Source: an uncultured Candidatus Melainabacteria bacterium (GTDB taxonomy: Bacteria; Cyanobacteriota; Vampirovibrionia; Gastranaerophilales; Gastranaerophilaceae). Taken from it: a DNA stretch of 64,000 bases. A model generated the notes under the pieces. It was given only the letters and a program-made list of their open reading frames with translations. It had not been told where the DNA came from and did not search any database. Of the stretch, positions 52,722 through 61,505 are shown one piece after another. Made by a program: the position numbers and the translations under genes. Numbering within the stretch: position 1 is the first letter of the stretch; each line of letters opens with the position of its first letter. The stretch is taken from positions 124,001 through 188,000 of the forward strand of contig CANARY010000006.1 in NCBI GenBank assembly GCA_947364235.1, given 5' to 3'.

Positions 52722-52943
52722 ATGGATAAAAAAGAGATTTTAGTTACGTTCGGAAAAAATTTGAGAGCAGAAAGAAGCCGTGCAGGTTTTTCTCAAGACG
52801 AACTTGCTGAGAAAATGGGGATTTGCGCAGGAAAACATATAGGCACAATTGAACGCGGAGAAACAAATCCTTCTCTTACAACTATTATTGCAATAATGCA
52901 AGCTCTTAATATAAGTTTTGATAAATTATTTGAAAATAAATAA
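52722..52943 (+). CDS. XRE-family transcriptional regulator
   Basis: The 73-aa product is one helix-turn-helix domain: FGKNLRAERSRAGFSQDELAEKMGI, then KHIGTIERGETNPSLTTIIAIMQALNIS. The ATG at 52722 is preferred because the domain begins there, but it has no ribosome binding site; a GTG at 52686 opens a frame 12 codons longer. As a small stand-alone repressor it may act on its own gene. No toxin gene is adjacent. Confidence 0.85.
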   Translation: MDKKEILVTFGKNLRAERSRAGFSQDELAEKMGICAGKHIGTIERGETNPSLTTIIAIMQALNISFDKLFENK

Positions 52944-52971
52944 AGGCGGGTTTACACCCGCCTTTATTTTA
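52942..52971 (+). terminator. Terminator between the XRE gene and serS
   Basis: AAAGGCGGGT and ACCCGCCTTT form a 10-bp stem with loop TTAC, with ATTTTAT on the plus side and A-rich sequence on the other. It ends the XRE gene and probably also serS. Confidence 0.85.
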
Positions 52972-54231
52972 TATCTTATCAAACCCTGTGTATTTTCTTA
53001 ATACTTCCGGTATTATTATCGTTCCATCTTCTTGCTGGAAGTTTTCAACAATCGCTGCAAATGTTCTGCCGACTGCTAATCCTGAGCCGTTAAGCGTATG
53101 AACAAATCTAATCTTGCCATCTTTGTCTCTATATCTTATATTAGCTCTTCTTGCTTGATAATCACCAAAGTTTGAGCAGCTTGAGATTTCTTTATAAGTA
53201 TTGTAAGAAGGCAGCCAAACTTCTAAATCAAAGCATTTATTTGCACTAAACCCGATATCTGCAGTACAAAGAGCAACTCTTCTGTAAGGCAGTCCTAAAA
53301 GTTCCAAGCATCTTTCTGCATTTCTTGTAAGTTTTTCATGTTCTTCAGGACTTGATTCAGGAGTTGTAAGTTTAACCATCTCTACCTTGTTAAACTGATG
53401 AACTCTAATTAAACCTCTTGTATCTTTACCTGCAGAACCTGCTTCGCGTCTAAAGCACGGAGTATAAGCCGTCATATATTTTGGTAAATCATCTTCACTC
53501 AAAATTTCTTCCTGATAAATATTTGTTACCGGAACTTCTGCTGTTGGAATCAAATACAAATCTTCATCTGTACATTTATACATGTCTTCTGCAAATTTAG
53601 GCAGCTGGCCGGTTCCAGTCATTGTTCTTGCATTTGCCATAAATGGAGGAAGAATTTCTTCGTATCCATGTTCTTCTGTATGCAAATCAAGGAAGAACTG
53701 AATAATTGCGCGTTCTAATCTTGCTCCTTTGCCTCTATAAAGAGTAAATCTTGATTGAGAAATTTTAACTCCGCGTTCAAAATCTACAAGCCCTTTTTCT
53801 TCGCATAAATCCCAGTGAGCTTTTGGGGTAAAAGTAAATTCAGTTGGTTTTCCCCATTCTTTAACTGTAGGATTATCGTCTTCTGACTGCCCGATAGGAG
53901 TGGTTTCATCAGGAATATTTGGAGTTCTCAAGAGTAAATCTTTTTGAGCATTATCAAGCTCTATTTGTTTTTCTTCTAAAGCTTTTACTTCATCTCCAAG
54001 CTGACGTACTTCTTCCTGAATTGCATCAGTATTTTCACCGTTCTTTTTCATCATGCCAATCTTTTGTGATTCACTTTTTCTTTTTGCACGCAGCTCATCA
54101 GCCTGAGTTTGAATTTTTCTGCGCTCAGCATCAATTTCAAGAACTTTATCGATAGAAAGCTCAGGATTTCTCCTTTTTAAAAGCTCGTTAATCTTTTCCG
54201 GATTTTCTCTAATTAATTTAATGTCTAACAT
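52969..54231 (-). CDS. serS: Seryl-tRNA synthetase
   Basis: SerS charges tRNA-Ser (and tRNA-Sec) with serine. The 420-aa class II enzyme has the N-terminal coiled-coil arm (residues about 30-100), motif 2 [49 protein letters not shown], and motif 3 [27 protein letters not shown] precedes the ATG. Confidence 0.98.
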   Translation of the reverse strand: MLDIKLIRENPEKINELLKRRNPELSIDKVLEIDAERRKIQTQADELRAKRKSESQKIGMMKKNGENTDAIQEEVRQLGDEVKALEEKQIELDNAQKDLLLRTPNIPDETTPIGQSEDDNPTVKEWGKPTEFTFTPKAHWDLCEEKGLVDFERGVKISQSRFTLYRGKGARLERAIIQFFLDLHTEEHGYEEILPPFMANARTMTGTGQLPKFAEDMYKCTDEDLYLIPTAEVPVTNIYQEEILSEDDLPKYMTAYTPCFRREAGSAGKDTRGLIRVHQFNKVEMVKLTTPESSPEEHEKLTRNAERCLELLGLPYRRVALCTADIGFSANKCFDLEVWLPSYNTYKEISSCSNFGDYQARRANIRYRDKDGKIRFVHTLNGSGLAVGRTFAAIVENFQQEDGTIIIPEVLRKYTGFDKI

Positions 54232-54248
54232 CTTTATATCCTCTTTTT

Positions 54249-55292
54249 CTAATCAATAAACATACAATCGCCATAGCTGTAAAAACGATACTTTTCTTTT
54301 ATCGCCTCCGCGTAAGCTTCAAAAATAAAACCTTTCGAGGCTAAAGCGCTTACCAGCATTAAAAGTGTCGACTTTGGCAAATGAAAATTTGTAATCAATT
54401 TATCCACTACTTTAAAATCATAAGGAGGGTAAATGAACAATTCCGATGCTGATTTACATGCTTTTATCTCTCCAAATTGCTGAAAAGCAGTTTCCAGCGT
54501 TCTAACCGTTGTTGTTCCAACAGCAATAATCTTTTTACCCTGCCTTTTTGCTTCATTAATTAAATCTGCTGTCTCCTGCGTAATTTCAAACGCTTCAGAA
54601 TCCATCTTATGCTCTAAAACATTATCACATTTAACAGGTCTAAAAGTACCTATTCCAACGTTTAAAGTCACATATCCGACTTTTACACCTTTTGCTTGTA
54701 ACTTTTTCAGAATATCCTCAGTAAAATGTAAACCTGCCGTCGGCGCTGCAACAGAACCTTCATCTTTTGCGTAAACAGTCTGATAACGTTCAAAATCAAG
54801 TTTTCTCAGCTCTTCATTCGACATTTTACGCTCAATATAAGGCGGAAGCGGAATATTTCCTACTCTATGAAGAATTTCCAAAATATCGCCATCATAAATC
54901 ATTTTAACAAGCCATTTGCCGTCATCAGGCAAAGGCTCAAGTACTTCAACAGAAAGTTCATCAGAAACTTTTATAACAGTACCAGATTTGAGACGTTTAG
55001 AAGGTTTTGCGAGGACTTCCCAGCATTTGTCACTTTTTTCTTTAAGTAAAAATACCTCAATCTTTGCCCCTGTTTCCTTGAAGCCGTACAATCTTGCAGG
55101 AATTACCTTTGTGTTATTCAAAATTAAAACACAATCATCATCAATAAAATCAATAACATCGTAAAAATGCTTATGCAAAATCTTATGCTCATCGCGTTTT
55201 AGAACCATCATACGAGAGTTATCGCGCTTGTCACTTGGACGCTGGGCAATTAATTCTTCCGGTAATATGTAATCAAATTCTGATAGTAACAT
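54249..55292 (-). CDS. queA: S-adenosylmethionine:tRNA ribosyltransferase-isomerase
   Basis: QueA moves the ribosyl part of SAM onto preQ1 in tRNA to make epoxyqueuosine. The start at 55292 has GAGG 6 nt upstream; the frame extends 15 codons further without support. The 347-aa product has [52 protein letters not shown] and [15 protein letters not shown], all typical. serS lies 17 nt downstream on the same strand, so they may share an mRNA. Confidence 0.96.
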   Translation of the reverse strand: MLLSEFDYILPEELIAQRPSDKRDNSRMMVLKRDEHKILHKHFYDVIDFIDDDCVLILNNTKVIPARLYGFKETGAKIEVFLLKEKSDKCWEVLAKPSKRLKSGTVIKVSDELSVEVLEPLPDDGKWLVKMIYDGDILEILHRVGNIPLPPYIERKMSNEELRKLDFERYQTVYAKDEGSVAAPTAGLHFTEDILKKLQAKGVKVGYVTLNVGIGTFRPVKCDNVLEHKMDSEAFEITQETADLINEAKRQGKKIIAVGTTTVRTLETAFQQFGEIKACKSASELFIYPPYDFKVVDKLITNFHLPKSTLLMLVSALASKGFIFEAYAEAIKEKYRFYSYGDCMFID

Positions 55293-55336
55293 TCCTGCCT
55301 CTTTTAACTTACACATTATAGCATAAACAGGAAACA

Positions 55337-55555
55337 CTAATTATTTTTATCAATAAACTTTATTTCATATCCAAGAATTTCGGCTATTATTAACACTTCA
55401 TTATATGATAGAGAACCTCTCACCAGCTTAGCCGAAAAATTTGCAAGAGAATAATCTCTTCCCATTCGAGCAGAAAGCATTTGAACAAGTTCCTTCATCG
55501 TGATATTTTTTTCTGCAAGTAACGATTTTACTTGCTCCCTAACTTTAATTCCCAT
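55337..55555 (-). CDS. Small regulator-like protein (DUF6471-type)
   Basis: The 72-aa product reads VREQVKSLLAEKNITMKELVQMLSARMGRDYSLANFSAKLVRGSLSYNEVLIIAEILGYEI, an XRE-like helical arrangement (K-x-L-L-x-x-K-x-I-T-M-K-E-L-V) found in small DUF6471-like proteins. The ATG at 55555 lies 7 nt after a perfect TATAAT and has no ribosome binding site, so the mRNA is probably leaderless. It is likely a DNA-binding protein, but its target is unknown. Confidence 0.75.
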   Translation of the reverse strand: MGIKVREQVKSLLAEKNITMKELVQMLSARMGRDYSLANFSAKLVRGSLSYNEVLIIAEILGYEIKFIDKNN

Positions 55556-55562
55556 ATTGATA

Positions 55563-55591
55563 ATTATACTCTTGAGTTGATATACTGACAA
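55563..55591 (-). promoter_or_regulatory. Near-consensus promoter of the DUF6471-like gene
   Basis: On the minus strand TTGTCA (55591-55586), 17 nt, TATAAT (55568-55563), then 7 nt to the ATG. Transcription would begin at about the A of the ATG. Confidence 0.75.
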
Positions 55592-55677
55592 ATAATTATC
55601 AAAGAATTTTACAATGTTATCTACATGGTGGAAGCAAATCTCTATGCGCTAAGTTTACCTGAAGATTGAAATAAACA

Positions 55678-55710
55678 ACGAGGGGCGGAATTTTCAATTC
55701 CGCCCCTCGT
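55678..55710 (-). terminator. Terminator of yidC
   Basis: ACGAGGGGCGGAATT pairs with AATTCCGCCCCTCGT around TTC, 10 nt after the yidC stop codon on the minus strand. It is GC-rich with T/A flanks. Confidence 0.85.
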
Positions 55711-55719
55711 TTATTAAAA

Positions 55720-56802
55720 TTATTTTTCTTTTACTTGTTTTGCATTTGCTAAATCAATATCATCAACTTTTTCAGCCTTCTTTGCATCTTCTGCTTCAAG
55801 CTGTTTATTTATAATTACAGTTTGTATTACCTGGAAAATATTGCTTGAAATCAAGTAAAGAAGCACACCTGCAGGAATTGGAATAATTACAAAAGTAAAC
55901 GTCAGCATAATAGGCATAAACGTATTCATAGATTTTTGCATTTGAGCTTGAGCAGGATCCTGCTGAACATTTTTATTCATAGCCATCATTGCTTTTTGTG
56001 AAAGCATCATTGTTACTGCAAAAAGAGCAATCAAAAGAAGTACATCATAATGGAACGAAGTTTTCACTTCTTTTGTAGGGATTGAAGAAACAAGAATACC
56101 GTCTTTTCTTACAAAAGTCATCTTCTCTGTTTCTTTTGTTTGAATATCTGTTACATCGATTTCTGCTTTTTCAATTTGGTCAAGCTGGCTAAACTTCAAA
56201 TTCAAGCTGTCTAAGCTGATTTTAAAATCAGCTGGTTCACCGGGAACAAGCTCGCCTTGAACTTCAACAGCTTTATTAGGTTTTTCAATTTTAACATTCA
56301 AAAGCGGTTCTTCATCATTTTTTAAGTAAACTTTAGCGCTCTTACCTGCCATAAATGTATCATACTTAGAAACTCCCAGAGTTCCATCGTGAGAAACACC
56401 TGCAGAAGTTTTTAAAGTAGCATCTAATCTTTTAATAAATAAGAAAGGTGAATCTCCTGCCATTTGAATAAACTGAGGACTCATCAAAGTTGAGTACAAC
56501 AAAATAAATATCGGCATTTGTATTAAAAGCGGAAAGCAGCCTGCCATAGGATTGAATTTATGTTCTTTATAGAACTCCATCATCTTTTGCTGCATCATTT
56601 GAGGATTGCTTTTATATCTTTCCTGAATAGCTTTCATCTTAGGCTGAAGCATTTGCATTGTCCGCATTGAACGCTGCTGCGAGAGTCCTAAAGGCCACAT
56701 CAGAGCTCTTACTATTACTGTTAGCAAAATAATGCCTACTCCATAGCTGCCTGCTATTGAAAGCATTTTTAAAACGTCGATAGTTAGTGTTGTAAAATCC
56801 AT
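55720..56802 (-). CDS. yidC: Membrane protein insertase YidC/Oxa1 with extracytoplasmic insert
   Basis: YidC inserts proteins into the inner membrane. The 360-aa product has the Oxa1 core: first helix with TVIVRALMWPLGLSQQRS, the cytoplasmic hairpin MQMLQPKMKAIQERYKSN to FYKEHKFNPMAGCFP, a second helix LLIQMPIFILLYSTL, and late helices VLLLIALFAVTMML and PAGVLLYLISSNIFQVIQ. Between the second and third core helices sits an extra domain of about 130 aa (residues 125-255), beta-rich and charged, on the outer side. The usual Gram-negative periplasmic domain lies before the core and is absent here. Confidence 0.93.
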   Translation of the reverse strand: MDFTTLTIDVLKMLSIAGSYGVGIILLTVIVRALMWPLGLSQQRSMRTMQMLQPKMKAIQERYKSNPQMMQQKMMEFYKEHKFNPMAGCFPLLIQMPIFILLYSTLMSPQFIQMAGDSPFLFIKRLDATLKTSAGVSHDGTLGVSKYDTFMAGKSAKVYLKNDEEPLLNVKIEKPNKAVEVQGELVPGEPADFKISLDSLNLKFSQLDQIEKAEIDVTDIQTKETEKMTFVRKDGILVSSIPTKEVKTSFHYDVLLLIALFAVTMMLSQKAMMAMNKNVQQDPAQAQMQKSMNTFMPIMLTFTFVIIPIPAGVLLYLISSNIFQVIQTVIINKQLEAEDAKKAEKVDDIDLANAKQVKEK

Positions 56803-56834
56803 ATTCTCTTCCCTAAATTGTGTATTATATCAAA

Positions 56835-56856
56835 AAAGTGTGCTTTCGCACACTTT
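56835..56856 (-). terminator. Terminator of the fliL-M-N operon
   Basis: AAAGTGTGC and GCACACTTT form a 9-bp stem with a 4-nt loop, followed on the minus strand by TTT. It stands between fliN and yidC; a TATAAT for yidC follows right after. Confidence 0.75.
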
Positions 56857-56893
56857 TAAAATACTTTAAAGACAGCTCAATGTCAATTTTATC

Positions 56894-57358
56894 TTATTCA
56901 CTATCTTTACTAGAATTTGAGCTAATTGTATTTAATCTTCTTGCAGGGTCAGTTATATGAGTTATTCTCAAACCAAAGTTATCTTCAATAACAACAACTT
57001 CTCCATAAGCAATAAGTTTTCCGTTGGCATAAAGTTCCACAGGTTCACCAGCAGCTTTGTTTAAAGTTACAATTGAACCTTTTGTAAGCTCAAGCACTTT
57101 TTTAATCGGAAGTTCTGTTTTTCCAAGCTCAACAGTTAATTGAAGTTTAACATCAAGCAAAATATTCAAATTCTGATTAGGCGGTCCTTGAATCTGATCC
57201 ATATCTTCAAATGATGCAAACTGAACCGGCTGAACAGTTACAGTTTTTTCTTCTACAATATCATCTTCTGTATCTGCAAAAAGCGGTTTAGAAAATTCTG
57301 AATTAACATGTGCTTCAAAATCATCATCAAAATCTTTTATATCATCGTCTTCAAACAT
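56894..57358 (-). CDS. fliN: Flagellar motor switch protein FliN
   Basis: FliN forms the lower C-ring. The 154-aa product has an acidic disordered N-terminus (FEDDDIKDFDDDFEAH) and a C-terminal SPOA domain: LNILLDVKLQLTVELGKTELPIKKVLELTKGSIVTLNKAAGEPVELYANGKLIAYGEVVVIEDNFGLRIT, in which the core is canonical. It is 13 nt downstream of fliM. Confidence 0.95.
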   Translation of the reverse strand: MFEDDDIKDFDDDFEAHVNSEFSKPLFADTEDDIVEEKTVTVQPVQFASFEDMDQIQGPPNQNLNILLDVKLQLTVELGKTELPIKKVLELTKGSIVTLNKAAGEPVELYANGKLIAYGEVVVIEDNFGLRITHITDPARRLNTISSNSSKDSE

Positions 57359-57370
57359 CCAAAAACCTCT

Positions 57371-58345
57371 CTAAAAATAGTTTCTTAATAATTCATGCAT
57401 TTCATCATACACATCTGTTATCTTAACACAAATTTTATCCTTCAATGTACCTGGTCTTGCAAAAAACTTCTTCTCACCATTTACTTTAACAATTAAATCA
57501 TCCTGAACTTTATTATCAAGTTTTATAATATCGCCTTCAGAAAGCTGCAGAAAATCATCAAGTGTAATATTGCACTGACCAAACTGAACTCTCAAATCAA
57601 CATTGGAAGTATTCAGTTTTGTTATCATCTTCAATCTCTCATCATTAGAAGCAACAAGCCCTTTTGTCTGGAAAATATGCTGGGTGCTCAAATGTCCTAA
57701 AACAGTTTCTAAAACCGGATAAGGAAAACACAAGCTAAACAATCCAAAATGTTTACCGGATATCTGAACTTCAAAAGTCAAAAGAGCAACAATTTCACCT
57801 GCTGTTGCGACCTGAATTGACTGATAATTATCATCCAAGCTTATAAACTTGCCTGTGACAGGAATAATGGTATTCCAAGAATCTTCCAAAGATTTAATAA
57901 TAATATTTATTATCTTTTTTGCAAGCGCTTTCTCAATATCAGTAAGTTCTCTGCTTTGGTTTTCAATGTTTCCAACTCCACCCAGCATTCTATTTACTAT
58001 GCAAGAAATAACTTCAAAACTTATTCCAAGCAAAACCTGTCCAGATAAAGGTTCAAACTCAAAAACTCCAACACTTATCGGAGATGGCATAGAACGAACA
58101 AACTCTTCATAAGTCAGCTGATCAACAGACACAATTTCTATCTCAACACGCATTCGCAAATAACCGCTGAGCACAAGAGAAATTGCTTTTGAAAACTCTC
58201 TGTGAATATCTCTTAAAGCACGCAAGTTATCTTTTGAAAACTTATCAGGACGACGAAAGTTATATAATTTATAACTTTTATGTTCTGTATCCGCAAAATC
58301 ATCAAAGATATCAGTATTAAGTTTTTTCTTACTATTTTCCGTCAT
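57371..58345 (-). CDS. fliM: Flagellar motor switch protein FliM
   Basis: FliM links the C-ring to CheY. An ATG start at 58345 is chosen over a GTG two codons upstream. The 324-aa product has the CheC-like middle domain (SVGVFEFEPLSGQVLLGISFEVISCIVNRMLGG, with LTDIEKALAKKIINIIIKSLEDSW) and a C-terminal SPOA domain (LRVQFGQCNITLDDFLQLSEGDIIKLD). The usual N-terminal CheY-binding EIDxLL box is not evident; TDIFDDF is the nearest thing to it. Confidence 0.94.
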   Translation of the reverse strand: MTENSKKKLNTDIFDDFADTEHKSYKLYNFRRPDKFSKDNLRALRDIHREFSKAISLVLSGYLRMRVEIEIVSVDQLTYEEFVRSMPSPISVGVFEFEPLSGQVLLGISFEVISCIVNRMLGGVGNIENQSRELTDIEKALAKKIINIIIKSLEDSWNTIIPVTGKFISLDDNYQSIQVATAGEIVALLTFEVQISGKHFGLFSLCFPYPVLETVLGHLSTQHIFQTKGLVASNDERLKMITKLNTSNVDLRVQFGQCNITLDDFLQLSEGDIIKLDNKVQDDLIVKVNGEKKFFARPGTLKDKICVKITDVYDEMHELLRNYF

Positions 58346-58369
58346 TTGCACTCACGTCTACTTACAAAT

Positions 58370-58984
58370 CTACTGAATTATAAACTGTCCGAAACTTACT
58401 CTTAAAACTTCTCTTTCTCCGCCAAGAATAGAGTTAATATCATTTGTAATCTGTTCTTTCGAAAGTTCCTTACCTGCTGCTGTCGCAAGTTCTGCCGAAG
58501 TTTTACTTGAAAGATTTGTAATAACCGCATCTCTAATTGCAGGTTTATACTGATTCATTTCTTTCTGAATCTCTTCCATCGGATCTGCTGCCGGTGCAGC
58601 TTCTCCATGACCGCCATGCCCGCCGCTTTTTACAGGTGGAGCTTCCTGAAAATCTGTATCTTTTTTAGTAACTTCTATCGCTACGTTAACCTTTAAGTAC
58701 TTTTTCTGGTTATCATCACAAAGGTTTAAAATGAAATCGCCTAAATCAACAATTATTCCTTTTTGAATTTCATCTGCATCACCTTCATCTTCCAACTCTT
58801 CTTGTGAAATATTTATAGAAGCAATCTTTTGTGTAATCAAATTTTCCATTACTACATAATTTACACCGGCAAAAACTATAAACATTATAACAATCGATGA
58901 AATTGTAAGAATCAAAAATTTGGTAAGATCCTGTTGTTTTCCATCTCCAGCGTTATTTTCAGCCATATTATTACTATTCTCCAT
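58370..58984 (-). CDS. fliL: Flagellar basal-body-associated protein FliL
   Basis: FliL supports stator function at the inner membrane. The 204-aa product has one membrane helix (FLILTISSIVIMFIVFAGVNYVV) and the typical VDLGDFILNLCDDNQKKYLKVNVAIEVTKK. A Gly/His/Pro-rich stretch follows. The C-terminus LRVSFGQFIIQ is also family-like. An inner ATG at 58966 with GGAG upstream is a possible alternative start. It overlaps the MotB-like gene by 11 nt. Confidence 0.9.
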   Translation of the reverse strand: MENSNNMAENNAGDGKQQDLTKFLILTISSIVIMFIVFAGVNYVVMENLITQKIASINISQEELEDEGDADEIQKGIIVDLGDFILNLCDDNQKKYLKVNVAIEVTKKDTDFQEAPPVKSGGHGGHGEAAPAADPMEEIQKEMNQYKPAIRDAVITNLSSKTSAELATAAGKELSKEQITNDINSILGGEREVLRVSFGQFIIQ

Positions 58985-59495
58985 CTATACTGCTTCGTAT
59001 TATTATATCAATTCTATTAGAATAATTACCACCATTATTTGATGTATTTATTACGGGCATAAACTCACCATACCCTACTAGATAAACCCTATCAGAAGGT
59101 ATTGCAGGCTTATGTTTTAAGAAAAAATCTCCAATATTTCCTGCAATAACAGACGAAAACTCCCAGTTCTTTCCTTTTATCCCCGCAGGAACTTTATCTG
59201 TGTGCACTTCTATTATAACAGGATTTTTTATTTTTGCCAAAAAATATTCTATACATATTAATTTTTTCTTCAGCTCAGGAGTTAAATGATAATAATTTGC
59301 TTTTGGATTTTCAAGCTCTAATGAAACAACGACTCCTCTGATTTCTTTCTTTACTTCTACACCTTCACAAGCTGATAAACCTTGCTTTACTTCTTCATAA
59401 GTATTATTAATAGATGCTTCTCCAAGAACGTAAATCGTTTCTGCAGAAACACAAATTTGTATACAAAATAAAATCAAGAACACAAATTTTTTCAT
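58974..59495 (-). CDS. Secreted OmpA/MotB-like peptidoglycan-binding protein
   Basis: The 173-aa product has a signal peptide (MKKFVFLILFCIQICVSA) and a C-terminal OmpA-type domain: VIIEVHTDKVPAGIKGKNWEFSSVIAGNIGDFFL and RVYLVGYGEFMPV with NRIDIIIR. This corresponds to the MotB periplasmic domain (HTD, NWELS, GYGE...P, NRR-like) but lacks MotB's membrane helix with its Asp. It probably anchors the motor to peptidoglycan next to FliL. It is the first gene of the fliL-M-N operon. Confidence 0.82.
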   Translation of the reverse strand: MKKFVFLILFCIQICVSAETIYVLGEASINNTYEEVKQGLSACEGVEVKKEIRGVVVSLELENPKANYYHLTPELKKKLICIEYFLAKIKNPVIIEVHTDKVPAGIKGKNWEFSSVIAGNIGDFFLKHKPAIPSDRVYLVGYGEFMPVINTSNNGGNYSNRIDIIIRSSIDGE

Positions 59496-59530
59496 TTTAA
59501 TATGATTTATGATTTTTCTAAAAAAATAAA

Positions 59531-59558
59531 TTGGTTTTTCGGGGAATTGTTATATAAT
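59531..59558 (+). promoter_or_regulatory. Promoter of the histidine kinase gene, likely leaderless
   Basis: TTGGTT (59531), 16 nt, TATAAT (59553-59558), then 6 nt to the ATG at 59565. No ribosome binding site. Confidence 0.65.
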
Positions 59559-59564
59559 ATTGTT

Positions 59565-61211
59565 ATGGGGAAGTTTGATTTATTTAATAAGTTCAACAGT
59601 GCCGTTATCGTTATTAACGGAGCTAATGAAACTGTTTTTCGCAATAATGTTTTTAAGAGAACTTTCACAGATTTTAAAAACATAGAAAAATTTTCTCATA
59701 AATTAAATTACAATGTCTGCGCTCTAGTTAGCAACGACGTCACCGTTCACTCTCCAATAACTCAAGCTATAAATTCTGCTGAAGATTTTTCAGCTTTTGT
59801 TACTTATCAAACAACCTCTAACGAGCTTTTTTATTATGATATGAATTCGACAAAAAAAGGCGTTCACACAATAATATTTTTTACAGATATAACCGCCAGA
59901 ATAAACCTTGAAAACTTAAATCAAAAAAATCAAAATCTCCAGAAAAAAATTAACCGCCTGGAAGAAGATAATAAAAATTTATCAAAAATTAAGCTTCAAG
60001 CTCAGTCTCAAGCAATGAAACTTCTTCTTTTAAACAATATCTCTAACATAATAAGAGAATCCATAGATACATCAATAATTTTAAAATCTGCTCTTGAAGA
60101 GCTGGCGCAAATGTTTGGAGCATTTAGAGCTTATTATGCAGTTTCAAACGAAAATTTAAAGTTCAAAATCATAGAATCTTTTGACAAAAAAGAAAAAAAT
60201 CTAGAAATTTCTTTTGATAAAGATGTAAATAAATATATAAACGAAGGCAAAGTTTCATGTTTAAGCTGCATAAAAGAATACAAAGATGCAAAACCTTTCA
60301 AAGAACTTGTCCAAAGAATTGTTTTACCTATTTATCATCTAAATAAATTATTAGGAATTATTGTTCTTTCAACAAAACAAAAAACCAAGCTTGACGGTAC
60401 TTTAGAAGTCTTAGACGGAGTTTCTTCACAGCTTGGAAATGCAATTATTCAAGCAGAGCTTTATCAAAAAAATAAACAAATGGTTAAAGACTTAACTAAA
60501 ACTTTAGAAGAGTTAAAAGATACACAGTTGAAACTTATAAACTCTGAAAAAATGGCTTCACTTGGTCAGCTTGTAGCAGGAGTTGCACACGAAATCAACA
60601 CACCTGTTGCATCAATAAAATCTAATAATGAAATAACTAAAAAACTTATTTCACAAATCGAAAATTCAGAAACAGGTGAATTATTAAAAGAAATTAATGA
60701 AATTGATTCGGAAGCTATTGCAAGAATTAATAGATTAGTCATCTCTTTAAGAAAGTTTGTAAGGCTTGATGAAGCTGAACTCCAAGAAGCTGATATTAAC
60801 AAAGAAATAGATTTAACACTTGATTTAATCAGACACGAAACAAAAAACCGAATAGAAATAATCAAAAATTATTCAACCCTGCCACCGGTAAAATGCTATC
60901 CAAATATGTTGAATCAAGTATTTATGAATATTCTTGTAAATGCAACTCATGCAATAAAAGATTGCGGGAAAATAACTATTGACACAAACTACAAAAATAA
61001 TAATCTGGAAGTAAAAATTAAAGATAACGGATGCGGAATAAAAGAACCAGATAAAATATTTTTTGCAGGATACACAACAAAAGGAGTCGGAGTCGGGACC
61101 GGGTTAGGGCTTGCTATTTCACAAAAAATAATAGAAAAACATAAAGGAAATATTTCTGTAAAAACAAAATTAAACGAAGGAAGCGAATTTACTATTACCA
61201 TCCCTGGTTAG
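59565..61211 (+). CDS. Soluble sensor histidine kinase with PAS-like and GAF domains
   Basis: The start at 59565 is chosen from the promoter; the frame reaches back to 59502 without a ribosome binding site. The 548-aa product has a PAS-like N-terminus (residues 1-110), a coiled coil, a GAF domain (about 150-300) containing VSCLSCIKEY, then a HisKA box with the phosphoacceptor His342 in VAHEINTP. The ATPase domain has NILVNATHAI, DNGCGI and GVGTGLGLAIS. No membrane helix, so it senses an internal signal. No response regulator gene is adjacent. It stands next to the flagellar switch genes, which makes a motility role possible. Confidence 0.88.
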   Translation: MGKFDLFNKFNSAVIVINGANETVFRNNVFKRTFTDFKNIEKFSHKLNYNVCALVSNDVTVHSPITQAINSAEDFSAFVTYQTTSNELFYYDMNSTKKGVHTIIFFTDITARINLENLNQKNQNLQKKINRLEEDNKNLSKIKLQAQSQAMKLLLLNNISNIIRESIDTSIILKSALEELAQMFGAFRAYYAVSNENLKFKIIESFDKKEKNLEISFDKDVNKYINEGKVSCLSCIKEYKDAKPFKELVQRIVLPIYHLNKLLGIIVLSTKQKTKLDGTLEVLDGVSSQLGNAIIQAELYQKNKQMVKDLTKTLEELKDTQLKLINSEKMASLGQLVAGVAHEINTPVASIKSNNEITKKLISQIENSETGELLKEINEIDSEAIARINRLVISLRKFVRLDEAELQEADINKEIDLTLDLIRHETKNRIEIIKNYSTLPPVKCYPNMLNQVFMNILVNATHAIKDCGKITIDTNYKNNNLEVKIKDNGCGIKEPDKIFFAGYTTKGVGVGTGLGLAISQKIIEKHKGNISVKTKLNEGSEFTITIPG

Positions 61212-61505
61212 TAGGAATATTTAAGAAATGTAAAGCTTGATTTTTCAATTGAGTATTAACTTTCAGGATTATCACAATTATAATATTAATTAAATTTTGT
61301 AAAAATATCCGGCAGAGTAGTTATAAAAATGTAAAAATATGATATATTAATACTACTGAGATTAAGTGTAAATTTTACCCTAAATAAAAGGGAATGTAAC
61401 AAAAATTTAACAAATCAAAAGATAAAGGCAATTAATTAGAAAAACAAAACTTTATATAACTGTGTAGAAGTTAAAATTTATATTTGCATATCGGAGGTAA
61501 CGTGT
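61212..61505. other. Long intergenic leader before the HEAT-repeat gene
   Basis: No gene is seen in this 294-bp AT-rich stretch. It contains a weak CCC/GGG hairpin at about 61378-61392, a TAACAAAAATTTA block shared with the minus strand near 30056-30068, and a promoter-like pair described separately. Confidence 0.5.
61429..61458 (+). promoter_or_regulatory. Promoter-like block of the HEAT-repeat gene
   Basis: CAATTAATT (61429) and ACTTTATATAA (61449) lie 20 nt apart, as in the blocks at 1827 and 30154. Confidence 0.5.
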
